A stretch of 64,000 nucleotides of DNA from Pseudomonas sp. SST3 (GCF_003325755.1 NZ_QORI02000001.1:372001-436000); one strand, 5' to 3'. Positions 1-11,885 are shown, counted from the stretch's first letter. A program made the numbers and translations. The notes: generated from the letters alone by a model not told the origin.

Positions 1-755
1 CCGATCATCAGCGTTTCGGGCCCGCCCAGCAGTTCAGGGATGACGAACTCACCTACTACCGGAATGAACACCAACATACAGCCAGCAATGATGCCGTTCT
101 TCGACAGCGGCACGGTGATCTTCCAGAAGCTGGTGAGGTTGCGCGCACCGAGGTCCGAGGCGGCTTCGAGCAGGCTGAAGTCGTGCTTCACCAGATTGGC
201 GTAGAGCGGCAGGATCATGAACGGCAGGTAGGAATAAACCACGCCGATGTATACAGCCAGATCGGTGTTGAGGATGCGCAGCGGTTCGTCGATCAGGCCC
301 AGGCCCATGAGCAGGCCGTTGAGAATACCGTTGCTGCTGAGGATGCCCATCCAGGCGTAGACGCGGATCAGGATCGCAGTCCAGGTCGGCATCATGATCA
401 GCAACAACAGCACGGTCTGCAGATCCTTGCGCGCCCGGGCGATGGCGTACGCCATGGGGTAGCCGATCAGCAGGCACAGAAGGGTGCTGAAGAAGGCAAT
501 TTTCAGCGAGCCGGCATAGGCGGCCCAATACAGATCGTCTTCGCTGAGGAAGATGTAATTGCCAAGATTGATCACCACCTGCAGCTGTTGCTCGGCGTAG
601 GCGAAGATATCCGTGTATGGCGGAATGGCCACATCCGCTTCGGCAAAGCTGATCTTCAGCACGATGGCGAATGGCAGCAGAAAGAACAGCATCAGCCACA
701 GGAAGGGCACGCCGATGACCAGTCGGCGCCCGCTGTTCAAGCGCGAGCGGCTCAT
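1..755 (-). CDS. spuG: Polyamine ABC transporter permease SpuG/PotH (3' end outside window)
   Basis: Inner-membrane permease of a spermidine/putrescine importer. 251 residues are visible from ATG at 755 and the C-terminus lies beyond the left edge. Reading this frame gives an N-terminal hydrophobic helix (VPFLWLMLFFLLPFAIVL), several more membrane segments, and the PotH-like stretch YPMAYAIARA followed by MPTWTAILIRVYAWMGIL. The EAA-type cytoplasmic loop reads LEAASDLGARN. The start overlaps the stop of the ATPase gene (ATGA at 752-755), so the two are translationally coupled. It should pair with SpuH, which would lie next to the left. The family is certain. The symbol rests on gene order matching the P. 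aeruginosa spu operon. Confidence 0.93.
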   Translation of the reverse strand, partial: MSRSRLNSGRRLVIGVPFLWLMLFFLLPFAIVLKISFAEADVAIPPYTDIFAYAEQQLQVVINLGNYIFLSEDDLYWAAYAGSLKIAFFSTLLCLLIGYPMAYAIARARKDLQTVLLLLIMMPTWTAILIRVYAWMGILSSNGILNGLLMGLGLIDEPLRILNTDLAVYIGVVYSYLPFMILPLYANLVKHDFSLLEAASDLGARNLTSFWKITVPLSKNGIIAGCMLVFIPVVGEFVIPELLGGPETLMI

Positions 756-1903
756 GCCTGCAGCACCACGCCGCTGTCGCTCTGCCAGTGCAGATAGACC
801 TGTTCTTCCCAAGTCGGCCATTTCACGTGGCGCTCGGCGTTGGCGACGAAGGCCTGCAGCAGCATCCCCGACTCAAGCTTGATGTAGTACACCGAGTGAC
901 CGCCCAGGTAAGCGATATCGTGCACCTCGCCCTGCACCCAGTTGTAGTCGGCCATCTCCAGCACCGGCTTCTCCAGGCTCATGAGGAGTTTTTCCGGGCG
1001 CAGGGCGTAGGTCACGCGCTTATCCTGGGCCCGCGTGCTGATGCCGTGGCCGACATAGATCGGCCGCTCCAATTGCGGGCAGGCGATCACGGCATAGGCT
1101 TCGGAGTCTTCGATCAACTCGCCGTCGAACAGGTTGACGTTGCCGATGAATTCGCAGACCAGCCGACTAGCCGGCGTTTCGTAGATATCCATCGGGCTGC
1201 CGACCTGGGCGATCCAGCCCAGGTGCATGATTGCGATGCGCTCGGCCATGGTCATGGCCTCTTCCTGGTCGTGCGTAACCATCACGCAGGTCACGCCGAC
1301 CCGCTCGATGATCTGCACCAGCTCCAGCTGCATCTGCGAGCGCAGCTTCTTATCCAGGGCACCCATGGGCTCATCGAGCAGCAGCAGCTTCGGGCGCTTG
1401 GCCAGTGATCGCGCCAGCGCCACCCGCTGCCGCTGACCACCGGAAAGCTGATGCGGCTTGCGCTTGGCATATTGGGTCATCTGCACCAGGCCGAGCATTT
1501 CCTTCACTCGTTCGTCGACCTCGGCCTTGGCCAATCCGTCCTGCTTGAGGCCGAAGGCGATGTTCTGCTCCACGCTCATGTGCGGAAACAAGGCATAAGA
1601 CTGGAACATCATGTTGATCGGCCGCTCATAGGGCGGCATGTCGGTGATGTCCTGACCGTCGAGGAAAATCCGTCCTTCGGTAGGCCGTTCGAAGCCCGCC
1701 AGCATGCGTAGCAAGGTTGATTTGCCCGAGCCCGAGCCTCCGAGCAGCGCGAATATTTCGCCCTGATGGATACTCAGCGAGACATCATCGACCGCCACCG
1801 TTTCATCGAACTTCTTGGTGACGCGGTCGATCTTCAGCAGCACCTGCTTGTTCTGGCTCTCACCGGTGAGGGCTTTTTTGTAGGCGCTGGAGGCAACTGC
1901 CAT
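752..1903 (-). CDS. spuF: Polyamine ABC transporter ATP-binding protein SpuF/PotA-PotG type
   Basis: 383-aa cytoplasmic ATPase that powers polyamine import. Walker A GGSGSGKST is near residue 55. The Q-loop (MMFQSYALFPHMSV), signature LSGGQRQRVALARSL, Walker B LLLLDEPMGALD and switch His (VMVTHDQEEAMTMAERI) follow in order. A C-terminal TOBE-type regulatory domain fills roughly 280-383. Length is normal for PotG. It lies 81 bp downstream of the spuE binding-protein gene and overlaps spuG by 4 bp. It shares the transport operon with SpuD/SpuE as periplasmic receptors. Confidence 0.95.
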   Translation of the reverse strand: MAVASSAYKKALTGESQNKQVLLKIDRVTKKFDETVAVDDVSLSIHQGEIFALLGGSGSGKSTLLRMLAGFERPTEGRIFLDGQDITDMPPYERPINMMFQSYALFPHMSVEQNIAFGLKQDGLAKAEVDERVKEMLGLVQMTQYAKRKPHQLSGGQRQRVALARSLAKRPKLLLLDEPMGALDKKLRSQMQLELVQIIERVGVTCVMVTHDQEEAMTMAERIAIMHLGWIAQVGSPMDIYETPASRLVCEFIGNVNLFDGELIEDSEAYAVIACPQLERPIYVGHGISTRAQDKRVTYALRPEKLLMSLEKPVLEMADYNWVQGEVHDIAYLGGHSVYYIKLESGMLLQAFVANAERHVKWPTWEEQVYLHWQSDSGVVLQA

Positions 1904-1984
1904 GCGCGAACTCCCGATTGGAAAAATAGGCCCGGCGCGCCGGGAGTATCGGGTGGGCGCGATGCACCCACCACTTCGTCGTCG

Positions 1985-3085
<1,101 letters not shown>

Positions 3086-3258
3086 TTACAGACCGCACCT
3101 GCCGCAGCGGGCGAAAGGCGGGCTGTTTATTGGAAAAACCTCGAAAAATCAACTGGAAGAACGCAACCGGTGATGCGGCCATGCTCCAGAAACAAACTGC
3201 ACGTGAAGAATGCCGGCCAGAAATGCGGTTCCGTGCATGCCATCCTCCCGATAAGAAT

Positions 3259-3279
3259 GCCGGCGGTTGTCCCGCCGGC
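3259..3279. repeat. GC-rich hairpin between the two binding-protein genes
   Basis: Perfect 8-bp arms GCCGGCGG and CCGCCGGC around a 5-base loop. On the transcribed (minus) strand no clean U-tract follows, so it looks more like an mRNA-stabilising or attenuating structure than a full terminator. It lies between spuD and spuE in a 251-bp spacer that otherwise shows no gene. Confidence 0.55.
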
Positions 3280-3321
3280 GTATCGCCAGACCGCTCCGAA
3301 GAGCGGGCCTGAGCGCCTCGA

Positions 3322-4587
<1,266 letters not shown>

Positions 4588-4670
4588 TCAACAACCCGAA
4601 CGCGGTTCGCACCCACGTTCGTAACATTAGCTCTTGGCGGTGCTGAGCACCTTCGTTCGCACCCTTTCGG

Positions 4671-6029
4671 TCAGCCGAGCGCGTCCTTGGCGGTGGCATC
4701 CAGGCACAGGCGAACCTTGCCGATCAGCTCGTCGATCTGCTCTTCGTTTATCACCAGAGGCGGCGAGATGATCATGGTGTCACCCACCGCGCGCATCACC
4801 AGACCGTTACGGAAGCAATGCTCACGACAGAGCATGCCCACCCCTGGATCGGCAAAACGCTCGCGGGTCTTCTTGTTCTTTACCAGCTCCAGCGCGCCAA
4901 GCATGCCCACGCCCCTCGCCTCACCCACCAGCGGATGCTCGACCAGCTCCTGCCAGCGAGACTGCAAATAAGGTGCCGTCTTGCTCTTGACCCGCTCGAC
5001 GATTTTTTCTTCGCGCATGATGCGGATGTTTTCCAGCGCCACCGCGGCCGCCACCGGATGCCCCGAATAGGTGAAGCCGTGGTAGAACTCGCCGCCCTCA
5101 TTGAGGGTGTGCACCACTTCGTCGCGCACCACCACGCCGCCCATGGGCAGGTAGCCCGAGGTCAGGCCTTTGGCAATCGGCATCAGATCCGGCGCATTGC
5201 CGTAGTAGTCACTGCCGAACCACTCGCCGGTGCGCCCGAAGCCGCAGATGACTTCGTCGGCGATGAACAGAATGTCGTAACGCGCGAGAATCTCGCGGAT
5301 CTTTGGCCAATAGCTGTCCGGTGGAATGATCACTCCACCTGCGCCCTGGATCGGCTCGGCGATGAAGGCGGCGACCTTGTCTCCGCCCACCTCGAGAATC
5401 TTCTGCTCGAGTTGCTCGGCGACGCGCGTGCCGAACTCGTCCGGATCCAGATCACCACCCTCGCCGAACCAGTAGGGCTGGTCGATATGCTCGATCCCTG
5501 GGATCGGTCCATCGCCCTGCTCGTGCATCGCCTTCATGCCGCCAAGGCTGGCACCGGCAATGGTCGAGCCGTGGTAGCCGTTCCAGCGACCGATGACGAC
5601 CTTCTTCGCCGGCTGGCCCTTGATCGCCCAGTAGTGCCGCACCATACGCAGCACAGTGTCGTTGGCCTCCGAGCCGGAACCGGTGAAGAACACGTGGTTC
5701 ATGCCTTCCGGGGCGATTTCGGCGATGGCCTGGGCCAATGCCAGCGCTGGCGGATGCGCGGTTTGAAAGAACAGGTTGTAGTAGGGCAGTTCGCGCATCT
5801 GGCGAGTCGCCGCCTCGACCAGCTCCTCACGACCGTAACCCAGGTTCACGCACCAGAGCCCGGCCATGGCATCGAGGATCTTGTGCCCTTCGCTGTCCCA
5901 CAAATAGACGCCCTCGCCGCGGGTGATGATGCGCGTGCCCTTGGCGTTGAGCGCCTTGAAATCGGTGAACGGCGGCAGGTGATGGTCGCGGCTCAGGGCT
6001 TGCCATTGCAGGGTTTGCGAATCGCTCAT
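4671..6029 (-). CDS. spuC: Putrescine-pyruvate aminotransferase SpuC (class III, PLP)
   Basis: 452-aa class-III aminotransferase that moves the amino group of putrescine, and probably cadaverine or diamines, to pyruvate, giving 4-aminobutyraldehyde. The PLP-binding lysine is K287 in the motif [30 protein letters not shown] near residue 117 binds cofactor phosphate, and [19 protein letters not shown] carries the PLP-contacting Asp. Length and the N-terminal [16 protein letters not shown] are typical of the SpuC/omega-aminotransferase group. It lies between spuB and spuD on the minus strand. An untranslated spacer of about 250 bp separates it from spuD, so the transporter genes may have their own promoter. 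Confidence 0.94.
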   Translation of the reverse strand: MSDSQTLQWQALSRDHHLPPFTDFKALNAKGTRIITRGEGVYLWDSEGHKILDAMAGLWCVNLGYGREELVEAATRQMRELPYYNLFFQTAHPPALALAQAIAEIAPEGMNHVFFTGSGSEANDTVLRMVRHYWAIKGQPAKKVVIGRWNGYHGSTIAGASLGGMKAMHEQGDGPIPGIEHIDQPYWFGEGGDLDPDEFGTRVAEQLEQKILEVGGDKVAAFIAEPIQGAGGVIIPPDSYWPKIREILARYDILFIADEVICGFGRTGEWFGSDYYGNAPDLMPIAKGLTSGYLPMGGVVVRDEVVHTLNEGGEFYHGFTYSGHPVAAAVALENIRIMREEKIVERVKSKTAPYLQSRWQELVEHPLVGEARGVGMLGALELVKNKKTRERFADPGVGMLCREHCFRNGLVMRAVGDTMIISPPLVINEEQIDELIGKVRLCLDATAKDALG

Positions 6030-6139
6030 CAGTCACCTCTTTTATCCGTGATTTTCGATGGATGAAAAGCTCGTCCATCCGAAGCCTCCGGCCAAACGTG
6101 GGGTAGATCACGCCTAATCGATCCACCCCACGGGGCCAT

Positions 6140-6169
6140 GGTGGATCGATGAAGCGCGATCCACCCTAC
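6140..6169. repeat. Palindromic intergenic repeat, GGTGGATCG...CGATCCACC type
   Basis: The inverted arms GGTGGATCG and CGATCCACC enclose GATGAAG and are followed by CTAC. A nearly identical copy (two base changes) lies at 58254-58283. This is the kind of dispersed REP-like element common in intergenic DNA of pseudomonads. It sits in the 144-bp gap between spuB and spuC. Confidence 0.7.
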
Positions 6170-6173
6170 AGCG

Positions 6174-7529
6174 TTACACCGAGAGCATCAGAAACTCGCG
6201 CTCCCAGGAGCTGATCACCCGGTGGTAGTTCTCCTGCTCGGCACGCTTGACTGCGACGTAGCCGGTGATGAACTTCGGGCTCAGGTATTTCTCCAGCTCG
6301 CGGCAGTTCTCCATCCGCTCCAGCGCCGCCTCCAGGGTCAAAGGCAGGCGCAGGTTGCGGCGTTCATAGCCTCGCCCCTTGACGGGCTGGCTCGGCGTCA
6401 GCTCCTCGACCATGCCGATGTAGCCACATAGCAGGCTGGCAGCGATGGCGAGATACGGATTGGCATCGGCACCTGGCAGGCGGTTCTCGACACGACGGTT
6501 CTGCGGGTCGGAATCCGGTACGCGCAGGCCGACGGTGCGGTTCTCTTCGCCCCACTCGACGTTCACCGGCGCCGATGTGTCGGGCAGGAAGCGACGGAAC
6601 GAATTGACGTTCGGCGCGAACAGCGGCAGCAGCTCGGGAATGTACTTTTGCAGGCCGCCGACGTGATGCAGGAACAGCTGGCTCATGGTGCCGTCGCTGT
6701 TGGAGAAGATGTTGCGTCCGGTCTCGTCGATCACGCTCTGGTGCAGGTGCATGGCGCTGCCCGGCTCGCCCGTCATCGGCTTGGCCATGAAGGTCGCCGC
6801 GACGTTGTGCTTGAGCGCGGCCTCGCGCATGGTGCGCTTGAATACCAGTATCTGGTCGGCCAGGTGCAACGCCTCGCCATGACGGAAGTTGATTTCCATC
6901 TGCGCGGTGCCTTCTTCGTGGATAAGGGTATCCAGATCCAGCCCCTGGGCCTCGCACCAGTCGTACATATCTTCAAACAGAGGGTCGAATTCGTTCGCCG
7001 CATCGATGGAAAACGACTGCCGACCCGTTTCCTGGCGACCCGAGCGGCCGATGGGCGGCTGGAAAGGCAGATCGGGGTCCTCGCAGCGCTTGGTCAGGTA
7101 GAACTCCATCTCCGGCGCGACGATCGGCTGCCAGCCCTTGGCGGCGTACATCTTCAGCACACGCTTGAGGATGTTGCGCGGCGATATCTCGATGGGATTG
7201 CCCATCTTGTCGTAGGTGTCGTGGATCACCTGAGCGGTGGGTTCGATGGCCCAGGGCACGAGAAATACCGCGTCTGGATCGGGGCGACAGAACATGTCGA
7301 TGTCGGCGGGATCAAGCAGCTCGTAGTAGATGTCATCCTCGACGTAATCGCCGGTGACGGTCTGCAACAGCACACTCTCAGGAAGGCGCATGCCCTTCTC
7401 GTCGAGAAATTTGTTGGTGGGGGAAATCTTGCCGCGGGCGATCCCGGTCAGATCGCTGATCAGGCATTCCACCTCGGTGATCTTGCGTTCTTTCAGCCAG
7501 CCGGTGAGCTGGTCGAGCTTGCTGGACAT
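6174..7529 (-). CDS. spuB: Glutamate-putrescine ligase, glutamine-synthetase family (SpuB)
   Basis: 451-aa GlnA-like ATP-dependent ligase that joins glutamate to putrescine or another polyamine to give a gamma-glutamyl amine, the first step of the gamma-glutamylation route. The N-terminal beta-grasp segment reads ECLISDLTGIARGK. The catalytic part shows EFDPLFEDMYDWCEAQGLD, the ATP/glutamate loop AMHLHQSVID, and ENRTVGLRVPDSD with the active-site Arg, then HRVPGADANPYLA-type sequence (ENRLPGADANPYLA). There is no C-terminal adenylylation loop of true GlnA, and it is shorter than GlnA (about 470). A paralogue, spuI, is divergent at 8574. Confidence 0.92.
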   Translation of the reverse strand: MSSKLDQLTGWLKERKITEVECLISDLTGIARGKISPTNKFLDEKGMRLPESVLLQTVTGDYVEDDIYYELLDPADIDMFCRPDPDAVFLVPWAIEPTAQVIHDTYDKMGNPIEISPRNILKRVLKMYAAKGWQPIVAPEMEFYLTKRCEDPDLPFQPPIGRSGRQETGRQSFSIDAANEFDPLFEDMYDWCEAQGLDLDTLIHEEGTAQMEINFRHGEALHLADQILVFKRTMREAALKHNVAATFMAKPMTGEPGSAMHLHQSVIDETGRNIFSNSDGTMSQLFLHHVGGLQKYIPELLPLFAPNVNSFRRFLPDTSAPVNVEWGEENRTVGLRVPDSDPQNRRVENRLPGADANPYLAIAASLLCGYIGMVEELTPSQPVKGRGYERRNLRLPLTLEAALERMENCRELEKYLSPKFITGYVAVKRAEQENYHRVISSWEREFLMLSV

Positions 7530-7574
7530 AACGACCTCAGAGATTAATGAAACGAGCGCCGTGCCGGCCCGCGC

Positions 7575-8321
7575 TCAGCGCCGTCCTGCGCGTTCCCGGC
7601 ATGCGCGAGCAAAGCCCTCGAACAACGCCAGGTAGTAAGGGTGCTGATGCACCTTCCATTCCGGATGCCACTGCACGCCGAGGGCGAAGCTGCGCGCGCC
7701 CTCGACGGAAAACGCCTCGATCAACCCATCCGGTGCCAGCGCTTCGATGCGCAGGCCATGGCCAAGCCGCTCCACGCCCTGACCGTGCACCGAATTGACC
7801 TCAATCTGAGCGGGAAGACCGATCTGTTCGAGCAAGCCTCCGGGCTGAACATGCACCGGGTGACTGAGGCCGTACTGCACCTCGACCGGATCGTCCGCTC
7901 GCTCGCGGTGATCGGCGAAGGGGCCGGCTTCATGAACCTTCTGATGCAAGCTGCCGCCGAAGGCGACGTTCATTTCCTGAAAGCCACGGCAAACGCCAAA
8001 CACCGGTATGCCAGCTTCTACCGCGGCGCGGATCAAAGGAAGTGTCAGCTGATCACGCGATGGGTCATGAGGCGTGCCTTCGGCACTGGCGGGGCCGCCG
8101 TAATGGTGCGGCTCGACATTGGATGGCGAGCCGGTAAAGAGCAGCCCGTCTACGCTATCAAGGAGAACAGCGGGATCAATCAGGTCGCCGAGCGCCGGGA
8201 TGACCAGCGGCATACCGGCTACAGCCGCCGCGCGCAGGTACTTGTCGCCGGCAATGTGGAAACTGTGGTGGCCGATCTGCCTGGTACAGGCCGAAACGCC
8301 GATCAAAGGCACGCGAGGCAT
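7575..8321 (-). CDS. spuA: Gamma-glutamyl-GABA hydrolase SpuA (class I glutamine amidotransferase-like, PuuD)
   Basis: 248 aa from the ATG at 8321. A much longer upstream open frame runs antisense to spuI and is not coding. It releases GABA and glutamate from gamma-glutamyl-GABA. The catalytic nucleophile is the Cys of PVFGVCRGFQEMN. The His-Glu pair comes near the end in ALGVQWHPEWK. The N-terminal PLIGVSACTRQIG and GLLFTGSPSNVEPHHYGG are PuuD hallmarks. It is the first gene of the minus-strand spuABC... run. The 252-bp space to spuI is a divergent promoter region. Confidence 0.94.
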   Translation of the reverse strand: MPRVPLIGVSACTRQIGHHSFHIAGDKYLRAAAVAGMPLVIPALGDLIDPAVLLDSVDGLLFTGSPSNVEPHHYGGPASAEGTPHDPSRDQLTLPLIRAAVEAGIPVFGVCRGFQEMNVAFGGSLHQKVHEAGPFADHRERADDPVEVQYGLSHPVHVQPGGLLEQIGLPAQIEVNSVHGQGVERLGHGLRIEALAPDGLIEAFSVEGARSFALGVQWHPEWKVHQHPYYLALFEGFARACRERAGRR

Positions 8322-8573
8322 GGGATACTCGTCTTTCCAGGGTGGGCTCGTCGGAGAGTAGTCTTGTTCATTTTTATAGACAATAGCCGACCGATCGACC
8401 TTCCGAAAGCGACCGCAGCGCCGCGCAGCTTTTTTCGGTACCGCCCCAGAACCGCCCACTGTGGGCGCTCTTGGGGCATTCAGAGGCGCTATTGACAGCG
8501 AGTTGGCTTTCCGATTGACTCCAAGACATGTTGTTTGCTGATTGAAATTTTTAACAATTAAGGTGTTTTCATC
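8322..8573. promoter_or_regulatory. Divergent spuA / spuI promoter region
   Basis: 252 bp between two divergent polyamine genes with no open frame of its own. On the plus strand a TTGACA hexamer at 8492-8497 is a possible -35 element for spuI, but I see no convincing -10 at the expected spacing. On the minus strand an AT-rich stretch near 8375-8390 (TATAAAAA-type) could be a spuA -10. The exact start sites cannot be fixed from sequence alone. Confidence 0.45.
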
Positions 8574-9950
8574 ATGCTTCCGCCGCCGCGTGCCGTTCAG
8601 CTCAATGAAGCGAACGCGTTTCTGAAAGAACACCCGGAGGTCCAATACGTCGACCTGCTGATCGCAGACATGAACGGTGTCGTGCGAGGCAAGCGCATCG
8701 AGCGTGCCAGCCTGCATCGGGTGTACGAAAAAGGCATCAACCTCCCCGCTTCGCTGTTCGCGCTCGACATCAATGGCATCACCGTGGAAAGCACCGGGCT
8801 GGGCATGGACATCGGTGATTCGGACCGGACCTGCTTCCCCATCCCCAACACCCTGAGCAATGAACCCTGGCAAAAGCGCCCCACCGCGCAGCTATTGATG
8901 ACCATGCATGAGCGCGACGGCTCGCCATTTTTCGCCGATCCGCGCGAAGTGCTGCGCCAGGTGGTCAGCAAGTTCGATGCGCTGGGCCTGACCGTCTGCG
9001 CTGCGTTCGAGCTGGAGTTCTACCTGATCGACCAAGAGAACGTGAACGGTCGCCCACAGCCGCCACGCTCGCCAATTTCCGGCAAGCGCCCGCACTCGAC
9101 CCAGGTCTATCTGATCGATGACCTCGATGAATACGTCGATTGTCTGCAGGACGTCCTCGAAGGCGCCAAGGAACAGGGCATTCCCGCCGATGCCATCGTC
9201 AAGGAAAGCGCCCCGGCGCAATTCGAGGTCAACCTTCACCACGTTGCCGACCCGATCAAGGCCTGCGACTACGCGGTGCTGCTCAAGCGACTGATCAAGA
9301 ACATCGCCTACGACCACGAGATGGACACCACCTTTATGGCCAAGCCCTACCCCGGCCAGGCCGGCAACGGGTTGCATGTCCATATCTCGCTGCTCGACAA
9401 GAATGGCAACAATATCTTCGCCACCGACAATCCGCTGGAAAGCGAAACGCTGCGCCATGCCATCGGCGGCATTCAGCAGACCATGGCGGCGTCGATGGCC
9501 TTCCTCTGCCCCAACGTCAATTCGTACCGCCGTTTCGGCGCGCAGTTCTATGTTCCCAACGCACCTTGCTGGGGCCTGGATAACCGCACCGTGGCGCTGC
9601 GTGTCCCAACCGACAGCCCCGACGCCGTGCGCATCGAACATCGCGTAGCCGGGGCGGACGCCAACCCGTACCTGCTGCTCGCCGGCGTGCTGGCCGGCAT
9701 CCATCACGGGCTGACCAACAAGATCGCGCCGGACGAACCAATAGAAGGCAACTCCTACGAGCAGGTCGAGCAAAGCCTGCCGACCAACCTACGCGATGCG
9801 CTGCGCGAGCTGGACGACAGCGAGATCATGGCGCGCTACATAGACTCGACCTACATCGATATCTTCGTTGCCTGCAAGGAGAGTGAGCTGGCCGAGTTCG
9901 AACACTCGATCTCCGATCTGGAATACAACTGGTACCTGCATACCGTTTGA
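8574..9950 (+). CDS. spuI: Gamma-glutamylpolyamine synthetase, glutamine-synthetase family (SpuI/PauA type)
   Basis: 458-aa GlnA-like ligase, divergent from spuAB. The N-terminal LLIADMNGVVRGKRIERASL is the beta-grasp segment. Catalytic motifs are FELEFYLID, MAKPYPGQAGNGLHVHISLLDKNG, NSYRRFG, then LDNRTVALRVPTDS and EHRVAGADANPYLLLAG. Together with SpuB it gives two ligases for polyamine glutamylation. In P. aeruginosa such paralogues differ in polyamine preference, so one may favour putrescine and the other spermidine or cadaverine. AAGGTG about 12 bases upstream of the ATG serves as a weak ribosome site. Confidence 0.92.
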   Translation: MLPPPRAVQLNEANAFLKEHPEVQYVDLLIADMNGVVRGKRIERASLHRVYEKGINLPASLFALDINGITVESTGLGMDIGDSDRTCFPIPNTLSNEPWQKRPTAQLLMTMHERDGSPFFADPREVLRQVVSKFDALGLTVCAAFELEFYLIDQENVNGRPQPPRSPISGKRPHSTQVYLIDDLDEYVDCLQDVLEGAKEQGIPADAIVKESAPAQFEVNLHHVADPIKACDYAVLLKRLIKNIAYDHEMDTTFMAKPYPGQAGNGLHVHISLLDKNGNNIFATDNPLESETLRHAIGGIQQTMAASMAFLCPNVNSYRRFGAQFYVPNAPCWGLDNRTVALRVPTDSPDAVRIEHRVAGADANPYLLLAGVLAGIHHGLTNKIAPDEPIEGNSYEQVEQSLPTNLRDALRELDDSEIMARYIDSTYIDIFVACKESELAEFEHSISDLEYNWYLHTV

Positions 9951-10116
9951 TCGGAAGCCCGGTTGCGCAGGTCGTCCCGCGCAATCGGCGGTTGGCTCAA
10001 GCGTGCCGACCCCACTCGGCCACGGTACGCCTCTTCGCCGCGCATGCCGTGAATACGACGCCGTGGTGGCCTGCCTGTTTGCCACGAGGCAACCAAGTGG
10101 CTTCCAATAGGCGACT

Positions 10117-10776
10117 ATGAAAATACCCGACAGCTCGCCCCTCCCCACGCCAAGCCGCAAGCCTCGCGCCAGCAGCCAGGCGCGTATCGCGCAGATCCTC
10201 CGCGCCGCACGCGAGCTGCTTGCTGCTCAAGGCGTGGTCGGGCTTTCGATCTACAGCGTCGCCGAACGCGCCGGCATTCCACCGTCCTCGGTCTATCACT
10301 TCTTCGCCAACGTTCCAGCACTTCTCGAAGCCTTGACCGCCGATGTGCATTCGGCTTTTCGTTCAAGCCTTGAGCAACCTGTCGATCACCTGGCCTTGAA
10401 CAGCTGGCAGGACCTGTCCCGGCTGATCGAGCGGCGCATGCTGGCCATCTACGAGGCGGACCCCGCAGCCCGCCAATTGATCCTCGCCCAGCATGGGCTG
10501 ACCGAAGTGACTCAGGCGGACCGGCAGCACGACACCGAACTCGGCGAACTGATGCAGGTCCTTTTTGAACGGCATTTCCATCTACCCGCACTGCCGGACG
10601 ATGTCGAGGTATTCGCCCTGGCGCTGGAGCTTGGCGACCGGGTTTACGCACGATCAGTGCATTTGCATGGTCGAATTACTGCGCGAATGGCCGAAGAGGG
10701 TATGCGCGTCTTCGATGCGTACCTGGGGCTTTACCTGCCGCCCTTCCTGCCCAAACGTGAGCAGCCAAACGGATAA
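10117..10776 (+). CDS. aguR: TetR-family repressor AguR
   Basis: 219-aa TetR-type regulator. The N-terminal HTH (about 25-70) reads RIAQILRAARELLAAQGVV, then IYSVAERAGIPPSSVYHFF. The C-terminal ligand domain is divergent, as usual. It sits directly upstream of aguB-aguA in the same direction. In P. aeruginosa the equivalent gene aguR represses aguBA and responds to agmatine and N-carbamoylputrescine. The symbol is assigned by this position and family. A perfect 7-bp-arm dyad immediately at its 3' end (10776-10791) is a candidate operator for aguBA. Confidence 0.85.
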   Translation: MKIPDSSPLPTPSRKPRASSQARIAQILRAARELLAAQGVVGLSIYSVAERAGIPPSSVYHFFANVPALLEALTADVHSAFRSSLEQPVDHLALNSWQDLSRLIERRMLAIYEADPAARQLILAQHGLTEVTQADRQHDTELGELMQVLFERHFHLPALPDDVEVFALALELGDRVYARSVHLHGRITARMAEEGMRVFDAYLGLYLPPFLPKREQPNG

Positions 10777-10791
10777 CCGATACTTATCGGT
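10776..10791. promoter_or_regulatory. Inverted repeat upstream of aguB, candidate AguR operator
   Basis: Arms ACCGATA and TATCGGT are separated by 2 bases, a spacing typical for TetR dimers. It begins at the last base of the aguR stop codon and lies 121 bp before the aguB start. There is no U-tract after it, which argues against a terminator. Assignment to AguR is inference. Confidence 0.45.
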
Positions 10792-10912
10792 AAATTACCG
10801 CCTTAAAAGCTGGAATGGCGGAAATAACGCTTCAAAACCGGATAACTATCGAATAGATTTCGCAACACCCGAGACAGGGTCCCACTCACGCCAGCATTCG
10901 CGAGGTTTTCCA

Positions 10913-11791
10913 ATGTCCCGCACCGTTACCGTCGCCGCCACCCAGATGGCCTGCTCCTGGGATCGCCAAGCCAACATTGCCAATGCCGAGAAGCTGGTCC
11001 GTGAAGCGGCTGCCAAGGGCGCGCAGGTGATTCTGATCCAAGAGCTGTTCGAGACGCCCTACTTCTGCCAAAAGCCGAACCCCGAATATCTGCAACTGGC
11101 CAGCTCCGTCGAGGAGAACCCGGCGATCCAGCATTTCCAGAAAGTCGCCGCTGAGCTGCAGGTTGTGCTGCCGATCAGCTTCTTCGAGGTGGCTGGCCGC
11201 GCCCGCTTCAATTCCATTGCCATCATCGATGCCGACGGCAGAGTACTCGGCGTCTATCGCAAGAGCCACATCCCGGACGGCCCCGGCTACCACGAGAAGT
11301 ACTACTTCAATCCGGGCGACACCGGCTTCAAGGTCTGGAATACCCGCTACGCCAAGATCGGCGTGGCCATCTGCTGGGACCAGTGGTTCCCCGAGACGGC
11401 GCGCAGCATGGCGCTGATGGGTGCCGAACTGCTGTTCTATCCAACGGCCATCGGCAGCGAGCCGCACGACCCGAACATCACCTCGCGTGATCACTGGCAG
11501 CGCGTGCAGCAAGGCCATGCCGGCGCCAACCTGATGCCGCTGATCGCGAGCAATCGTATCGGCACCGAAGAACAGGACGGCTACGACATCACCTTCTACG
11601 GTTCCTCATTCATCGCCGACCAGTTTGGCGCCAAGGTCGAGGAAATGGACGAGACCAGTGAAGGCGTGCTGGTGCACCAGTTCGATCTCGATCAGCTTGA
11701 GCACATTCGCAGTGCCTGGGGTGTGTTCCGTGACCGTCGCCCGAATCTGTATAGCCCAATCAAGACGCTGGATGGCTCGCTGGAGTCCTGA
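10913..11791 (+). CDS. aguB: N-carbamoylputrescine amidase AguB (nitrilase superfamily)
   Basis: 292 aa from the ATG at 10913. A longer open frame starts inside aguR but has no support. It hydrolyses N-carbamoylputrescine to putrescine, CO2 and ammonia. The nitrilase catalytic triad is visible: Glu in ILIQELFETPYFC, Lys in VYRKSHIPDGPGYHEKYYF, and Cys in VAICWDQWFPE. It is followed by agmatine deiminase aguA, which makes its substrate. Length fits the family, whose members are about 290 aa. Confidence 0.95.
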   Translation: MSRTVTVAATQMACSWDRQANIANAEKLVREAAAKGAQVILIQELFETPYFCQKPNPEYLQLASSVEENPAIQHFQKVAAELQVVLPISFFEVAGRARFNSIAIIDADGRVLGVYRKSHIPDGPGYHEKYYFNPGDTGFKVWNTRYAKIGVAICWDQWFPETARSMALMGAELLFYPTAIGSEPHDPNITSRDHWQRVQQGHAGANLMPLIASNRIGTEEQDGYDITFYGSSFIADQFGAKVEEMDETSEGVLVHQFDLDQLEHIRSAWGVFRDRRPNLYSPIKTLDGSLES

Positions 11792-11809
11792 TCAAACCTT
11801 TGACCTACA

Positions 11810-11858
11810 GTAGGAGCGCGAGCTGCAGCGCCGCATTGGCAATCAAGCTCGCGCCTAC
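11810..11858. repeat. REP-like inverted repeat between aguB and aguA
   Basis: Arms GTAGGAGCGCGAGCT and AAGCTCGCGCCTAC flank a central spacer of about 20 bases. The GTAGGAGCG core is a widespread pseudomonad REP motif. A related half is at 48278-48300. It sits in the 94-bp gap between aguB and aguA and may separate transcript stability of the two genes. Confidence 0.65.
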
Positions 11859-11885
11859 AGGCAGCGCACTCTACGGAAACGACCG

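Noticed and set aside
49..699. Minus-strand frame at the left edge
   Set aside because: Out-of-frame shadow of spuG, which reads as a normal permease in the neighbouring frame.
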